From: Roseibium salinum
Lineage (GTDB): Bacteria; Pseudomonadota; Alphaproteobacteria; Rhizobiales; Stappiaceae
Length of the DNA: 64,000 nt
NCBI RefSeq assembly: GCF_026240905.1
Contig: NZ_JAPEVI010000003.1
Location: 3,921,001-3,985,000 of the forward strand
Reading direction: 5' to 3'
The position numbers and the translations under genes are program-made. This document shows, in pieces, positions 9,116 through 18,387 of this stretch. Each line of letters begins with the position of its first letter. The first letter of the stretch is position 1. The notes under the pieces are model-generated. The model did not search any database, was not told where the DNA came from, and saw only the letters and a list, made by a program, of their open reading frames with translations.

Positions 9116-9952
9116 ATGGGGAGCGGTGTGGGTAAAGCAGCAAAACTTGAGTTTCTCCGCCGGTTGGTCCCTCTGGGCCTCAGCGTGCTCGCCATCGTCG
9201 GGGCATACTTTTTCATGTCGTTGTTGAGCGCCCTCCTGTGTGTGATCGCGGCTGGCGGCATCTATGCGGCCCTGCCCCGGCCCGCATGTCCCGTCGGCGC
9301 CATCAGGCCGGTCTCCAGGCCGTCAGTGAACGTGCTGGACCTCGTCGGCTTCGTCTTCGGCGTCGTGTTCTTTCCGCCGGCGTTCATCGGCATGGCCGAA
9401 GCGTCCGGCGGCATGGCCCTGCTGGCGCTCGCCTGCCTTCTGCCCGCAAGCGTCTCCCTGGTCTTCTTTACGGTCTCGGTGCGGCAGGAAACCTCGTGGG
9501 TCCGGTTCTTCGGCAATGGTTTCGAGTTCACGCAGTTCGGCATGAGAGCCCGTGTCCTTTATGAAGAGCTCAAGAAGGTCCAGGTGCGGCAGTGGCAGGC
9601 ATCGGGCTGGGTGGCGTGGTTCCAGTCGACCATCGGCTCCAGCGGGCGCAGGTCGGCCGTGCTTCTGAACGGCGCCGAGAGCACCTTGACGCTTGTCTTC
9701 AAGCGCAAGGACGGGGCGAAGTTCACCATATCCTCCGAGCTCATTCCCGATCTTCAGCGCATCCTGATCGGCATGGACCGCGCGGGCGTGGACCTGCCCG
9801 AAGGCATCAGCGAAGTGCAGCGCAGGAAAATCCGTCAGCGCCGCGAACGCATGTATGGTCCGCCGCCTTCAGAGCCGCCGCGTGCGGAACAGACCAACGT
9901 CGCCCGCATCGCGGCCCTGATCGAGCACGCAAGGCGGAGCATCGGCGGCTGA
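9116..9952 (+). CDS. membrane protein of unknown function
   Basis: The product is about 278 residues with hydrophobic spans at about 17-60 (probably two), 75-95 and 97-122. A cytoplasmic region follows with a WVRFFGNGFEF segment that looks like a PH-like bPH2/YdbT-type fold, but this is a guess from pattern. The C-terminus is charged and Arg-rich. The ATG at 9116 has little ribosome-binding signal; a GTG at 9128 preceded by GGGGAG is an equally good start. Neighbours give no functional hint. Confidence 0.6.
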   Translation: MGSGVGKAAKLEFLRRLVPLGLSVLAIVGAYFFMSLLSALLCVIAAGGIYAALPRPACPVGAIRPVSRPSVNVLDLVGFVFGVVFFPPAFIGMAEASGGMALLALACLLPASVSLVFFTVSVRQETSWVRFFGNGFEFTQFGMRARVLYEELKKVQVRQWQASGWVAWFQSTIGSSGRRSAVLLNGAESTLTLVFKRKDGAKFTISSELIPDLQRILIGMDRAGVDLPEGISEVQRRKIRQRRERMYGPPPSEPPRAEQTNVARIAALIEHARRSIGG

Positions 9953-10007
9953 CAGATCCGCGACAGACAGATCCGAGGCAGACGGCCGGCGCCAAGGGCA
10001 GGACTGC

Positions 10008-10796
10008 TCAGCTTGCGGTCCAGTCGGGTTTCCGCTTTTCAAAAAACGCCGAAATGCCTTCCCGGGCTTCCGGGGTTTCCCAGGTGTCCGCAAGGCGGCG
10101 GATCGTTGCGTCGATGATCTCGTCGGTTATCGCCGGTCCGAGCGCGCGTGCCAGGGCTTTCGAGGCCGCGACGGCGGAAGGCGCGGCGGCAAGATAGGGG
10201 CGGATCTCCCGTTCGACGGCCTCGTCCAGCCCGTCCTGCGACACGACCCTGGCGACGAGGTCGAGTTCCTGCGCCTCTTCGGCGCCGAAAATCCTCGCGG
10301 ACATGAACACCCGGCGGGCTTTGCCTTCGCCCATGCGGGCCAGGACATAGGGGCTGATGGTTGCCGGGATCAGCCCCAGGCGCACTTCCGTGAGGCCGAA
10401 TTTGGCGCTGTCCACCGCAACGACCGTGTCGCAGACGCTCATCATGCCGATGCCGCCGCCAAAGGCCTGGCCCTGAACACGGCCGATCAGCGGACTGGGA
10501 AGTTCGTTCAGCGCTTTCAGCATCATGGCAAGCTTGCGCGCCTCGACGATACGGGTTTCCCGGTCTGCCTCGAATTGCTCGCGCATCCAGCCGAGATCGC
10601 CGCCGGCGCAGAAACTCGCCCCGGCTCCAGTGAGAACGACGACGCGCACGGCCGGGTCGCTGCCGAGCCGGGCGGCCGCCTCCGTCAGCTCGCCGATCAT
10701 CTGCGCCGAGAGCGAGTTGTGTTTTTCCGGCCGGTTCAGCGTGAGCGTCGCAACGCCCCGCAGGTCGGTGGAAACGGCAATGGTTTCAAAACTCAT
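10008..10796 (-). CDS. liuC: methylglutaconyl-CoA hydratase / enoyl-CoA hydratase (leucine catabolism)
   Basis: This 262-residue crotonase-family enzyme probably hydrates 3-methylglutaconyl-CoA to HMG-CoA. It has the oxyanion-hole segment SFCAGGDLGWM, QGQAFGGGIGM, and a catalytic glutamate in FGLTEVRLGLIPATISPYV, a form seen in LiuC-type hydratases. The specific role rests on the operon: its ATG overlaps the liuE stop by four bases (ATGA), and both subunits of methylcrotonyl-CoA carboxylase lie upstream in the same direction. It is the last gene of the operon. Confidence 0.88.
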   Translation of the reverse strand: MSFETIAVSTDLRGVATLTLNRPEKHNSLSAQMIGELTEAAARLGSDPAVRVVVLTGAGASFCAGGDLGWMREQFEADRETRIVEARKLAMMLKALNELPSPLIGRVQGQAFGGGIGMMSVCDTVVAVDSAKFGLTEVRLGLIPATISPYVLARMGEGKARRVFMSARIFGAEEAQELDLVARVVSQDGLDEAVEREIRPYLAAAPSAVAASKALARALGPAITDEIIDATIRRLADTWETPEAREGISAFFEKRKPDWTAS

Positions 10797-11653
10797 GCTT
10801 CGACACTCCGCAGGCTCCTTGCAAACTCGGCAACCTCGCCCAGCAAGTCGCGCTTGATGCCGGTCTCCAGGCCCTTGCGCGTCATAAGATCGACGACGGC
10901 TTCCGTCGCCACATTGCCCTTCGCCCCGGGCGCATAGGGGCAGCCGCCAAGGCCGCCGATGGCGCTGTCGAAGGTGCGCAGACCCTTTTCAAGACTGACT
11001 TCGATGTTCTCCAGCGCCCGTCCGCCCGTATCGTGGAAGTGGCCCGCCAGCTTTTCGGCCGGCAGCACGTCCAGAACGGCATCCAGCATGGCCGCGGTGG
11101 TCTCCGGCGTGGCGGCGCCGATGGTGTCGCCCAGGGAAATCTCGTAGCAGCCGAGGTCGTAGAGCGTCCTTGCGACTTCGGCGACCTTTTCCGGCGGGGT
11201 CGGACCGTCATAGGGGCACTCGACGACACAGGAGACGTAGCCGCGCACCGGCACGCCGTCGTGGCTGGCCTTGTCCAGGAGCGGCTTGAAGCGCTCGATG
11301 CTTTCGGCGACCGAGCAGTTGATGTTCTTCCTCGAAAAGCCTTCCGAGGCCGAGCCGAAGATGGCGACCTCATCCGCCGAGGCATTGCGGGCGGCGGTGT
11401 AGCCCTTGACGTTCGGCGTGAGCACGCCATAGCTCACGGCCGGGTGACGGTAGATACCCTCCATCACCTCCTGCGCGTCGGCCATCTGCGGCACCCATCT
11501 GGGGCTGACGAAGCTGGTCACCTCGATCTTGCGGAAACCGCAGGCCGTCAGCCGGTCTACCAGCTCGATCTTCCGCACCGTCGGCACGAAGAGCTTCTCG
11601 TTCTGCAGACCGTCGCGCGGGCCCATTTCGAATATGGTGACGAAGTCGGACAT
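10793..11653 (-). CDS. liuE: hydroxymethylglutaryl-CoA lyase
   Basis: This enzyme cleaves HMG-CoA to acetyl-CoA and acetoacetate, the last step of leucine breakdown. The 286-residue TIM barrel starts MSDFVTIFEMGPRDGLQNEK with the metal-binding Asp. It carries the substrate Arg in the same segment, SLGDTIGAA, the HFHDTGG metal histidines, and the active-site cysteine loop GGLGGCPYAPGAKGN. ATG 11653 is preceded by GAGAAG; an in-frame TTG at 11677 is less likely. It overlaps liuC by four bases. Confidence 0.95.
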   Translation of the reverse strand: MSDFVTIFEMGPRDGLQNEKLFVPTVRKIELVDRLTACGFRKIEVTSFVSPRWVPQMADAQEVMEGIYRHPAVSYGVLTPNVKGYTAARNASADEVAIFGSASEGFSRKNINCSVAESIERFKPLLDKASHDGVPVRGYVSCVVECPYDGPTPPEKVAEVARTLYDLGCYEISLGDTIGAATPETTAAMLDAVLDVLPAEKLAGHFHDTGGRALENIEVSLEKGLRTFDSAIGGLGGCPYAPGAKGNVATEAVVDLMTRKGLETGIKRDLLGEVAEFARSLRSVEA

Positions 11654-11715
11654 TTTTCTTCTCAATTGGAGTGGCAAACAGCACTGTTATCGCGTGACGC
11701 GGAAACGGCCCGCCG

Positions 11716-13347
11716 TCATCCTTCCCGCTCCGCACGGGCGCGCAGCTCCCTGCGAATGACCTTTCCCGTCGTGGTCAGGGGCAGGGCATCGACGAAGGAG
11801 ATCTCGCGCGGGTATTCATGAGCGGCAAGCCGTATCTTGACGAACTCGGCAATCTCCGCGGCGAGTTCGTCAGAAGGGGCCACGCCCTCCTTCAGGACCA
11901 GGTAGGCCTTGACGATTTCCGTGCGCTGGCTGTCCGGCTTGCCGACGACACCGGCCATGGCGACGGCGGAATGCTTGATCAGGCAGTCCTCTATTTCGCC
12001 CGGGCCGATGCGGTAGCCGGAGGAGGTGATGACGTCGTCGTCGCGGCCGACGAAGCGGATCCAGCCATCGGTATCGCGCATGCCGGTGTCACCGGTCAGC
12101 AGCCAGTCGCCGGCGAATTTCTTTTCCGTTGCCTCCGGGTTGTTCCAGTAGCCGAGGAACATCACCGGATCGGGGCGCTTGACCGCGATGTTGCCGAGCG
12201 TGTCGGCCGGCAGTTCCTCGCCGGCATCGCTGACGATGCTCACCCGGTGGCCCGGAGCGGGCCTGCCCATGATGCCGGGGCGGGCCTCCATCAGCCTTGC
12301 ACAGCTGGAGACGACCATGTTGCATTCGGTCTGGCCGTAGAACTCGTTGATCGTGAGCCCGAAGGTCCTGCGGCCCCAGTCGATCAGTTCCGCGCCGAGG
12401 GTCTCGCCGCCGGAAGCGACGGAGCGCAGCTTCAGCTTCCAGCGTTTCTCGGGCGCATCGACCTGGCGCATCATCTTCAGCGCGGTCGGCGGCAGGAAGG
12501 TGTTGCGGATCTCCTGGTCCTGCAGCAGCTGGAAGGCTGCCTCGGCGGTGAATTTCCGGAACCGGCAGGCGACGACGGGAACGCCCAGATAGAGCGCCGG
12601 CATCAGGACGTCCAGAAGGCCGCCGATCCAGGCCCAGTCGGCGGGCGTCCAGATCCGGTCTCCGGGCCGGCCCAGAAAATCGTGGCTCATTTCAACGCCC
12701 GGCAGATGGCCGAGCAGGACCCGGTGGCCGTGAAGCGCGCCCTTGGGCTGCCCCGTGGTGCCGGATGTGTAGATGATGATCGCCGGGTCGTTTGCCGCCG
12801 TGTCGAAAGGCCGGAAGGTGTCCTCGTGGCCGGCCATGTGGCTGGCGAGATCCTGGGCGCTGCCGTCTTCGCCGTCCACACAGAAGACGGTCGTGAGGTC
12901 GGGAAGCCTGTCCCGGAGCTTGTCGAGCTTTGCCGCGCCGCTGCCATCCGTCACGACCACCTTGGCGCCGGAATCGCGCAGCCGGTATTCCAGTGCTTCT
13001 TCGCCAAACAGGGTGAAGAGCGGAATTGTGATGGCGCCCAGCTTCAGGGCCGCGATATGGGCATAGGCCGTCTCGACGCTCTGCGGCAGGAGGACGCCGA
13101 TGCGGTCGCCGGGCCGCACGTCCCGGCTTTTCAGGAGATTGGCCAGCTGGTTCGACAGCCGCCTGAGATCGTCATAGCTGTAGCGGGCCGTATCGCCGTT
13201 GTCCTCGATGAAGACCAGCGCCTCCCGGTCCGGTTCCCGGGCTGCCCAGTCGTCGCAGACGGCAACGCCGATATTGAAGCGCTCGGGAACTTGCCAGGCG
13301 AAATCCGAGACGAGCTCGTCGTAGCTCGTGGCGTCAGGCCACAGCAT
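11716..13347 (-). CDS. AMP-dependent acyl-CoA synthetase in the liu operon
   Basis: This 543-residue ANL-superfamily ligase activates a carboxylic acid to its CoA ester. It has the P-loop YTSGTTGQPKG, the FYGQTE motif, LLTGDTGMRD, the hinge FVGRDDDVITSSGYRIGP and the C-terminal catalytic Lys in TTTGKVIRREL, a common site of regulatory acylation. The substrate is unknown; the operon suggests a branched short-chain acid such as isovalerate, or acetoacetate. ATG 13347 has GAGGAGGAG 5-6 nt upstream and lies inside the 3' end of liuD (14-bp overlap). Confidence 0.88.
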   Translation of the reverse strand: MLWPDATSYDELVSDFAWQVPERFNIGVAVCDDWAAREPDREALVFIEDNGDTARYSYDDLRRLSNQLANLLKSRDVRPGDRIGVLLPQSVETAYAHIAALKLGAITIPLFTLFGEEALEYRLRDSGAKVVVTDGSGAAKLDKLRDRLPDLTTVFCVDGEDGSAQDLASHMAGHEDTFRPFDTAANDPAIIIYTSGTTGQPKGALHGHRVLLGHLPGVEMSHDFLGRPGDRIWTPADWAWIGGLLDVLMPALYLGVPVVACRFRKFTAEAAFQLLQDQEIRNTFLPPTALKMMRQVDAPEKRWKLKLRSVASGGETLGAELIDWGRRTFGLTINEFYGQTECNMVVSSCARLMEARPGIMGRPAPGHRVSIVSDAGEELPADTLGNIAVKRPDPVMFLGYWNNPEATEKKFAGDWLLTGDTGMRDTDGWIRFVGRDDDVITSSGYRIGPGEIEDCLIKHSAVAMAGVVGKPDSQRTEIVKAYLVLKEGVAPSDELAAEIAEFVKIRLAAHEYPREISFVDALPLTTTGKVIRRELRARAEREG

Positions 13348-15331
13348 CGCTCTCCTCCTCGCCAAGGGCCAGCAGAACGGTGCCGTCGGTCACCTGTTCG
13401 CCTTCCGAAACCAGCACCTCGCCGATGACGCCGTCCCTGGGCGCCTTCAGCGTATGCTCCATCTTCATGGCTTCCAGGATCACCAGCGGCTGGTCCTTCG
13501 TGACCTTGTTGCCGGCCCGCGCGGTGAGCACCTTGACGAGACCGGGCATCGGCGCCACCAGCTGATCGCCTGCGCTGGCCGCCTCTTCGTCGGCGCTCAG
13601 CGTATCGGGCAGGATGATGGGGAATGCGTGGCCGTTCAGGAAAACCGTGAGGCCCTTCTTGCTGGAGGCGACCGCGGCACGGGCGCGGTGCCCCTCGCAT
13701 TCATAGGTGTAGGCGCCATCCGTCACCTTGATCAGCGTGTATTGCCTGATGCCGCCCGGAAGATGAACCGCGAAGCGCCGGTGTCCGCGGGCATGGACCT
13801 CCACGTCCAGCCTTTCGCCGGCAATTTCCAGCAGCGCATACTGCCTCGAGGCGCTCCAGATGCGCCATCCGGCAAGGGTTGCGAACGGATCGTGTCCTTC
13901 CGCCGGTCTGGTCAGGCCGAGCGCGGTCAGGGCCGCCAGAGCAACGGCGTCCTCCGGCACTTCCGGCTCCCGGATGAGGGAGTTCAGGTCCCTGTCGATC
14001 AGGCCCGTGTCGACATCGCCCCGGGCGAAGCCTTCGTGGCGGCACAGGGCGGCCAGGAAGGCGGCATTGGTAACGCAGCCGGCCACTTCCGTTGCCTCCA
14101 GGCTCGCAAGCAGCTTGCCGAGCGCGGCATCGCGCGTCGGGCCGTGGACGATGACCTTGGCGATCATGGGGTCGTAGTAGGGCGTGATCTCGTCACCGGC
14201 CCTGACACCGCTGTCGACCCGGGCGCTGTCTTCGGGAAGAACCAGGTGGTCCAGCGTGCCGATGGCCGGCAGGAACCCTTTGGGCGCGTCTTCCGCATAG
14301 AGCCGGGCTTCAAACGCCCAGCCGCCAAAGGAAAGCTCGTCCTGGCTTTTCGGCAGGGGCTCGCCGGAGGCAACGCGCAACTGCCATTCCACCAGATCCT
14401 CGCCGGTGATCATTTCGGTGACCGGATGCTCCACCTGAAGACGGGTGTTCATTTCCATGAAATAGAACCGGTCGGATCTGAGGCCGTCAGATACGTCGGC
14501 GATGAACTCGATCGTGCCCGCGCCGGAATAATCGATGGCCTTGGCCGCCTTGACGGCGGCTTCGCCCATGGCCCGGCGCATCTCCTCCGGCATGCCGGGG
14601 GCGGGGGCCTCCTCGATCACCTTCTGGTGGCGGCGCTGCAGGGAGCAGTCACGCTCGAACAGATGCACGGCATTGCCGTGGTTGTCGCCGAAGACCTGGA
14701 TCTCGATATGACGCGGCTTGGTGAGGTATTTCTCGATCAGAACCCGGCCGTCGCCGAAACTTGCCTCGCCCTCGCGCTGCGCACCTTTGAGCGCGTCCAG
14801 AAAGTCCTTCGGATCGTCGACCCGGCGCATGCCCTTGCCGCCGCCGCCTGCCCGCGCCTTGATCAGGACCGGATAACCGATCTGCTCCGCCTCGGACTTG
14901 AGGAAATCCGGGTCCTGATTGTCGCCGTGATAACCGGGCACCACCGGAACGCCGGCTTCCACCATCAGGGCCTTGGCGGCGTCTTTCAGGCCCATCGCGC
15001 CGATCGAACGCGAGCTCGGGCCGATGAACGTGATGCCGGCCTTGTCGAGCGCGTCGACGAAATCGGGGTTTTCGGACAGGAAGCCATAGCCGGGATGCAC
15101 GGCTTCGGCGCCGCTCTTGCGGCAGACGTCGATGATCGCGTCCGTCTTCAGATAGCTCTCGGATACCGGCGCGGGGCCGATGCGGTAGGCTTCGTCCGCC
15201 ATGGCGACATGTTTCGCCCCGGCATCCGCATCCGAATAAACGGCAACGGTCTTGATGCCGAGCTTCCTTGCGGTCGCCATCACCCGACAGGCAATCTCGC
15301 CGCGATTGGCGATGAGGATTTTCTTGAACAT
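13334..15331 (-). CDS. liuD: methylcrotonyl-CoA carboxylase, biotin-carrying alpha subunit
   Basis: The alpha subunit carboxylates biotin using ATP and bicarbonate and carries it to the beta subunit, which converts 3-methylcrotonyl-CoA to 3-methylglutaconyl-CoA. The 665 residues comprise a biotin carboxylase N-terminus (KILIANRGEIACRV), an ATP-grasp centre with KARAGGGGKGMR, EMNTRLQVEHPVTE, and a C-terminal biotinyl domain with EAMKMEH (Lys about 623). Its ATG overlaps the macro-gene stop as TGATG. The methylcrotonyl specificity is inferred from linkage to liuB, liuC and liuE. Confidence 0.93.
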   Translation of the reverse strand: MFKKILIANRGEIACRVMATARKLGIKTVAVYSDADAGAKHVAMADEAYRIGPAPVSESYLKTDAIIDVCRKSGAEAVHPGYGFLSENPDFVDALDKAGITFIGPSSRSIGAMGLKDAAKALMVEAGVPVVPGYHGDNQDPDFLKSEAEQIGYPVLIKARAGGGGKGMRRVDDPKDFLDALKGAQREGEASFGDGRVLIEKYLTKPRHIEIQVFGDNHGNAVHLFERDCSLQRRHQKVIEEAPAPGMPEEMRRAMGEAAVKAAKAIDYSGAGTIEFIADVSDGLRSDRFYFMEMNTRLQVEHPVTEMITGEDLVEWQLRVASGEPLPKSQDELSFGGWAFEARLYAEDAPKGFLPAIGTLDHLVLPEDSARVDSGVRAGDEITPYYDPMIAKVIVHGPTRDAALGKLLASLEATEVAGCVTNAAFLAALCRHEGFARGDVDTGLIDRDLNSLIREPEVPEDAVALAALTALGLTRPAEGHDPFATLAGWRIWSASRQYALLEIAGERLDVEVHARGHRRFAVHLPGGIRQYTLIKVTDGAYTYECEGHRARAAVASSKKGLTVFLNGHAFPIILPDTLSADEEAASAGDQLVAPMPGLVKVLTARAGNKVTKDQPLVILEAMKMEHTLKAPRDGVIGEVLVSEGEQVTDGTVLLALGEEESDAVA

Positions 15332-15846
15332 CAGTCTTCCGTCCTCCCGAGCGCAGTCAGGAAATGAGTATGGCTTCGTTCGTCAAAGGCGACGAGCATG
15401 ACGCGTTCGATCGCGGCCAGGTCGGCCAGCACGCGGCCGAGCGTTTCAACGGCAACCTTTGCCGCGCTGTCCGCCGGGTAACCGTAGATGCCGGTCGAAA
15501 TGGCCGGAAAGGCGAAGGTGCGGCAGTCGTTTTCATGACCGAGGCGCAGGCTGTTCTCGTAGCATGCCGCCAGCAGTTCCGGTTCACCGTCATTGCCGCC
15601 GCGCCAGACCGGGCCGACGGTGTGGATGACGTGCCTTGCCGGCAGACGGTGGCCGCCGGTGATCCTGGCCTCACCGGTCTCGCAGCCGCCAAGCTTGCGG
15701 CATTCTTCCAGGAGCCCCGGTCCGGCCGCGCGGTGGATCGCGCCGTCGACCCCGCCGCCGCCCAGCAGCGAGGGATTGGCGGCATTGACGATCGCATCCA
15801 CCTCGACCCTGGTAATGTCTCCGACAAGTGTCTCGATCTTGTGCAT
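15331..15846 (-). CDS. macro-domain protein (O-acetyl-ADP-ribose deacetylase / ADP-ribosyl hydrolase type)
   Basis: This 171-residue MacroD/YmdB-type protein binds ADP-ribose derivatives. Characteristic pieces are [26 protein letters not shown] near residues 17-42, VIHTVGPVW and [13 protein letters not shown]. Known members deacylate O-acyl-ADP-ribose or remove ADP-ribose from proteins. It sits inside the leucine operon: it starts 3 bp after the liuB stop and its stop overlaps the liuD start, so it must be translated with the carboxylase subunits. Such placement between the two MCC genes is unusual. The exact reaction is not shown by the sequence. Confidence 0.9.
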   Translation of the reverse strand: MHKIETLVGDITRVEVDAIVNAANPSLLGGGGVDGAIHRAAGPGLLEECRKLGGCETGEARITGGHRLPARHVIHTVGPVWRGGNDGEPELLAACYENSLRLGHENDCRTFAFPAISTGIYGYPADSAAKVAVETLGRVLADLAAIERVMLVAFDERSHTHFLTALGRTED

Positions 15847-15849
15847 GGC

Positions 15850-17456
15850 TTACATCCTGAACAGGCCGAACCGTGTGTCTTCGATCGGCGCATTGAGCGC
15901 CGCGGAGAGGGAGAGGCCCAGAATATCGCGGGTCTTGCGCGGATCGACGATGCCGTCGTCCCAAAGACGGGCGGCGGCGTAGAGCGGGTGACCCTGCTTC
16001 TCGAACTGGTCGACGATCGGCTGCTTGAAGGCCTTCTCGTCTTCAACCGACCAGCTGCCGCCCTTCCTCTCGATGCCGTCGCGGCGGACCGTGGCGAGCA
16101 CGCCGGCCGCCTGTTCTCCCCCATCACAGATATGCGCGAGTTCGGCCAGGTCCACAGGAAGCGGGGCGAATAGGCGCGGCCGCACATGCCGTAATTGCCT
16201 GCGCCGAACGATCCGCCGACCAGCATCGTGATCTTGGGAACAGAAGTAGTGGCGACCGCGGTCACCAGCTTGGCGCCGTCCTTGGCAATGCCGCCGCTTT
16301 CGTATTTGCGCCCGACCATGAAGCCGGTGATGTTCTGCAGGAACACCAGCGGCACCTTGCGCTGCGAGCAGAGCTCGACGAAATGGGCGCCCTTGACCGC
16401 GCTTTCGGAAAACAGCACGCCGTTGTTGGCGATGATGCCAACCGGCATGCCGTGGATATGGGCAAAGCCGCAGACCAGCGTCGTGCCGTAGCGGGCCTTG
16501 AATTCGTCGAAACGGGAGCCGTCGACGACCCGGGCGATCACTTCGCGGATGTCGTAGGGCGTCTTGAGGTCGGCCGGAACGACGCCGAGGATTTCCTCCG
16601 GATCGTAGAGCGGGTCTTCGGGGGCCTGGAGGGCGACACCCGGGGACTTGATCCGGTTGAGGCTGGCAATGGCGCGGCGGGCGAGGGCAAGGGCGTGGGC
16701 ATCGTCCCGGGCCAGGTGATCGGCGACGCCGGACAGGCGCGTGTGAACGTCACCGCCGCCGAGATCTTCCGCCGAAACCTCCTCACCCGTCGCCGCCTTG
16801 ACCAGGGGCGGGCCGGCAAGGAAGATCGTGCCCTGGTTCTTGACGATGATTGTCTCGTCCGACATGGCCGGCACATAGGCGCCGCCGGCCGTGCAAGAGC
16901 CCATGACCACGGCGATCTGGGCAATGCCCTTGGCGGACATGTTGGCCTGATTGTAGAAGATCCGGCCGAAATGGTCGCGGTCGGGAAAGACCTCGTCCTG
17001 GTTGGGCAGGTTCGCGCCGCCCGAATCGACCAGGTAGATGCAGGGCAGGTTGTTCTGTTCGGCAATCTCCTGGGCGCGCAGGTGTTTCTTGACCGACATG
17101 GGGTAATAGGTGCCGCCCTTTACCGTGGCGTCATTGGCAAGGATCATCACCTCCTGGCCTTCCACCCGGCCGATGCCGGCAATCATGCCCGCGGCCGGGG
17201 CCGCCCCGTCATACATGTCGTGGGCCGCCAGCATGCCGACTTCCAGGAACGGCGAGCCGGGGTCCAGAAGCCGGGAGACACGTTCGCGCGGCAGGATCTT
17301 GCCGCGGGAGACGTGGCGCTCGCGGGCGGATTCGCCGCCGCCGTCGAGCGCCGCTTGTGCCGCTTCCTTCACGACGGCCATTGCCGCTTCATGGGCGGTC
17401 CTGTTGGCCGCAAACTGGTCGCTCCTGGGCGACAGGCTCGATTTCAGGATGCTCAT
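15850..17456 (-). pseudogene. liuB: methylcrotonyl-CoA carboxylase beta subunit, frameshifted as given
   Basis: This carboxyltransferase subunit is partner of liuD. The frame from ATG 17456 reads [15 protein letters not shown] and then classic CT-domain sequence ([74 protein letters not shown]). At that point the frame is lost, and the expected continuation [15 protein letters not shown] appears in another frame down to FGLFRM and a stop at 15850. One base is missing in the C-run at 16118-16122 (five C where six are needed). Without the repair the protein would run on out of frame over the macro gene and lose the conserved C-terminal ~90 residues. The rest is intact, so this is either a very recent mutation or a sequencing error. 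Confidence 0.9.
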
Positions 17457-17525
17457 GTCATCCGGTCTCCCGTGGATCAATCCGCGCTCATGTGGACGCA
17501 CATGGGGCAGTGAGGTTGATCGATT

Positions 17526-18191
17526 TCAGAGTGCGGGGACCTTCTGCGTGTCATTCAGCGCAGCAGGCTCCCGGGTTGCAAGCGGTGCGACGGCTTTGCG
17601 CACCATGGTCAGGTAAAGGTCTTCGATGTTCCGCTCGCTGAGGCGGCCGCCTGTCCGGTACCAGTTCGGAATGCCGGTCAGCATGGCAATGATCGCGCGG
17701 GTCGCGACTTTCGGTTCGTCGATGCTGTAGCGGCCCTTTGCGGCGCCATCTTCCAGAATGCCGGTCAGGATGGATTCGTAACGGCGGCGTTCGGCCTCGA
17801 TGAGGGCGAAGTTCTCCGGCTCCAGGCTGCGCAGTTCCATGTAGGAGATGAACACCTCGTCGGCGCGCTCCAGATGGTGGCGGATGTGGAAGCGCACGAA
17901 ACGCTCGAGCGGGTCCATGCCGTCAGGGAAATCCGCCTCGTCCCAGGCCGACAGGAGCTCCGCCATGTGGGACAGCATCAGGTCTTTCAGAATGTCCTGC
18001 TTGGTGGGGAAATGGTTGTAGAGCGCGCCGGGCCGGACGCCGACATCCGCGGCGATCTCGCGCATGGAAACGGCGGCGTAGCCGGCAGCGGCAAAGCGCT
18101 TCAAGGCGGCCTTGCGGACGCGCCCGGCGGTTTCCTGCCCTTTGGCGCGGACCGGGCCGCGGCCATGGGGTTTTTCGGCGATATCGGTCAT
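17526..18191 (-). CDS. TetR-family transcriptional regulator of the leucine operon (probable)
   Basis: The 221-residue product begins MTDIAEKPHGRGPVRAKGQE. Its TetR DNA-binding domain (about residues 20-70) contains the helix-turn-helix MREIAADVGVRPGALYNHFPTKQDILKDLM; the rest is a variable ligand-binding domain. GGGAGA lies just before ATG 18191. A 20-bp palindrome at 18216-18235, 24 bp upstream of the start, is a typical TetR operator and suggests autoregulation. The gene is immediately upstream of liuB in the same direction, so an acyl-CoA of leucine breakdown is a plausible ligand; this is inference. Confidence 0.88.
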   Translation of the reverse strand: MTDIAEKPHGRGPVRAKGQETAGRVRKAALKRFAAAGYAAVSMREIAADVGVRPGALYNHFPTKQDILKDLMLSHMAELLSAWDEADFPDGMDPLERFVRFHIRHHLERADEVFISYMELRSLEPENFALIEAERRRYESILTGILEDGAAKGRYSIDEPKVATRAIIAMLTGIPNWYRTGGRLSERNIEDLYLTMVRKAVAPLATREPAALNDTQKVPAL

Positions 18192-18215
18192 ACCATTCTC
18201 CCTGAGAGAGAAAAT

Positions 18216-18235
18216 AAATGAACGTTCGTTCATTT
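18216..18235. promoter_or_regulatory. palindromic operator upstream of the TetR gene
   Basis: Two 9-bp arms, AAATGAACG and CGTTCATTT, form a perfect inverted repeat around a 2-bp TT spacer. The site is 24 bp before the TetR start and 152 bp before ppk2. Palindromes built on ATGAACG/CGTTCAT are typical of TetR-family operators. It is probably the autoregulatory site. Confidence 0.7.
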
Positions 18236-18387
18236 GCAAGGGGTTTTCAGCGGGAAATCCGGGTCGGGAGCAAATATCGGTTGTGAAGGGGAGCGAATGT
18301 CAAAAAACTTACATACATAACCTGTTCACCGTCAGGAGGACGAAATGCCCGGCGTTTCGCCATGGCAGCATTCGAAGGAACCCGTTG

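Noticed and set aside
11818..15367. Long plus-strand frames opposite the acyl-CoA synthetase and liuD
   Set aside because: Antisense shadows of clearly conserved minus-strand enzymes.
15850..16185. Separate small gene at the end of liuB
   Set aside because: It encodes exactly the missing liuB C-terminus and has no start signal of its own.
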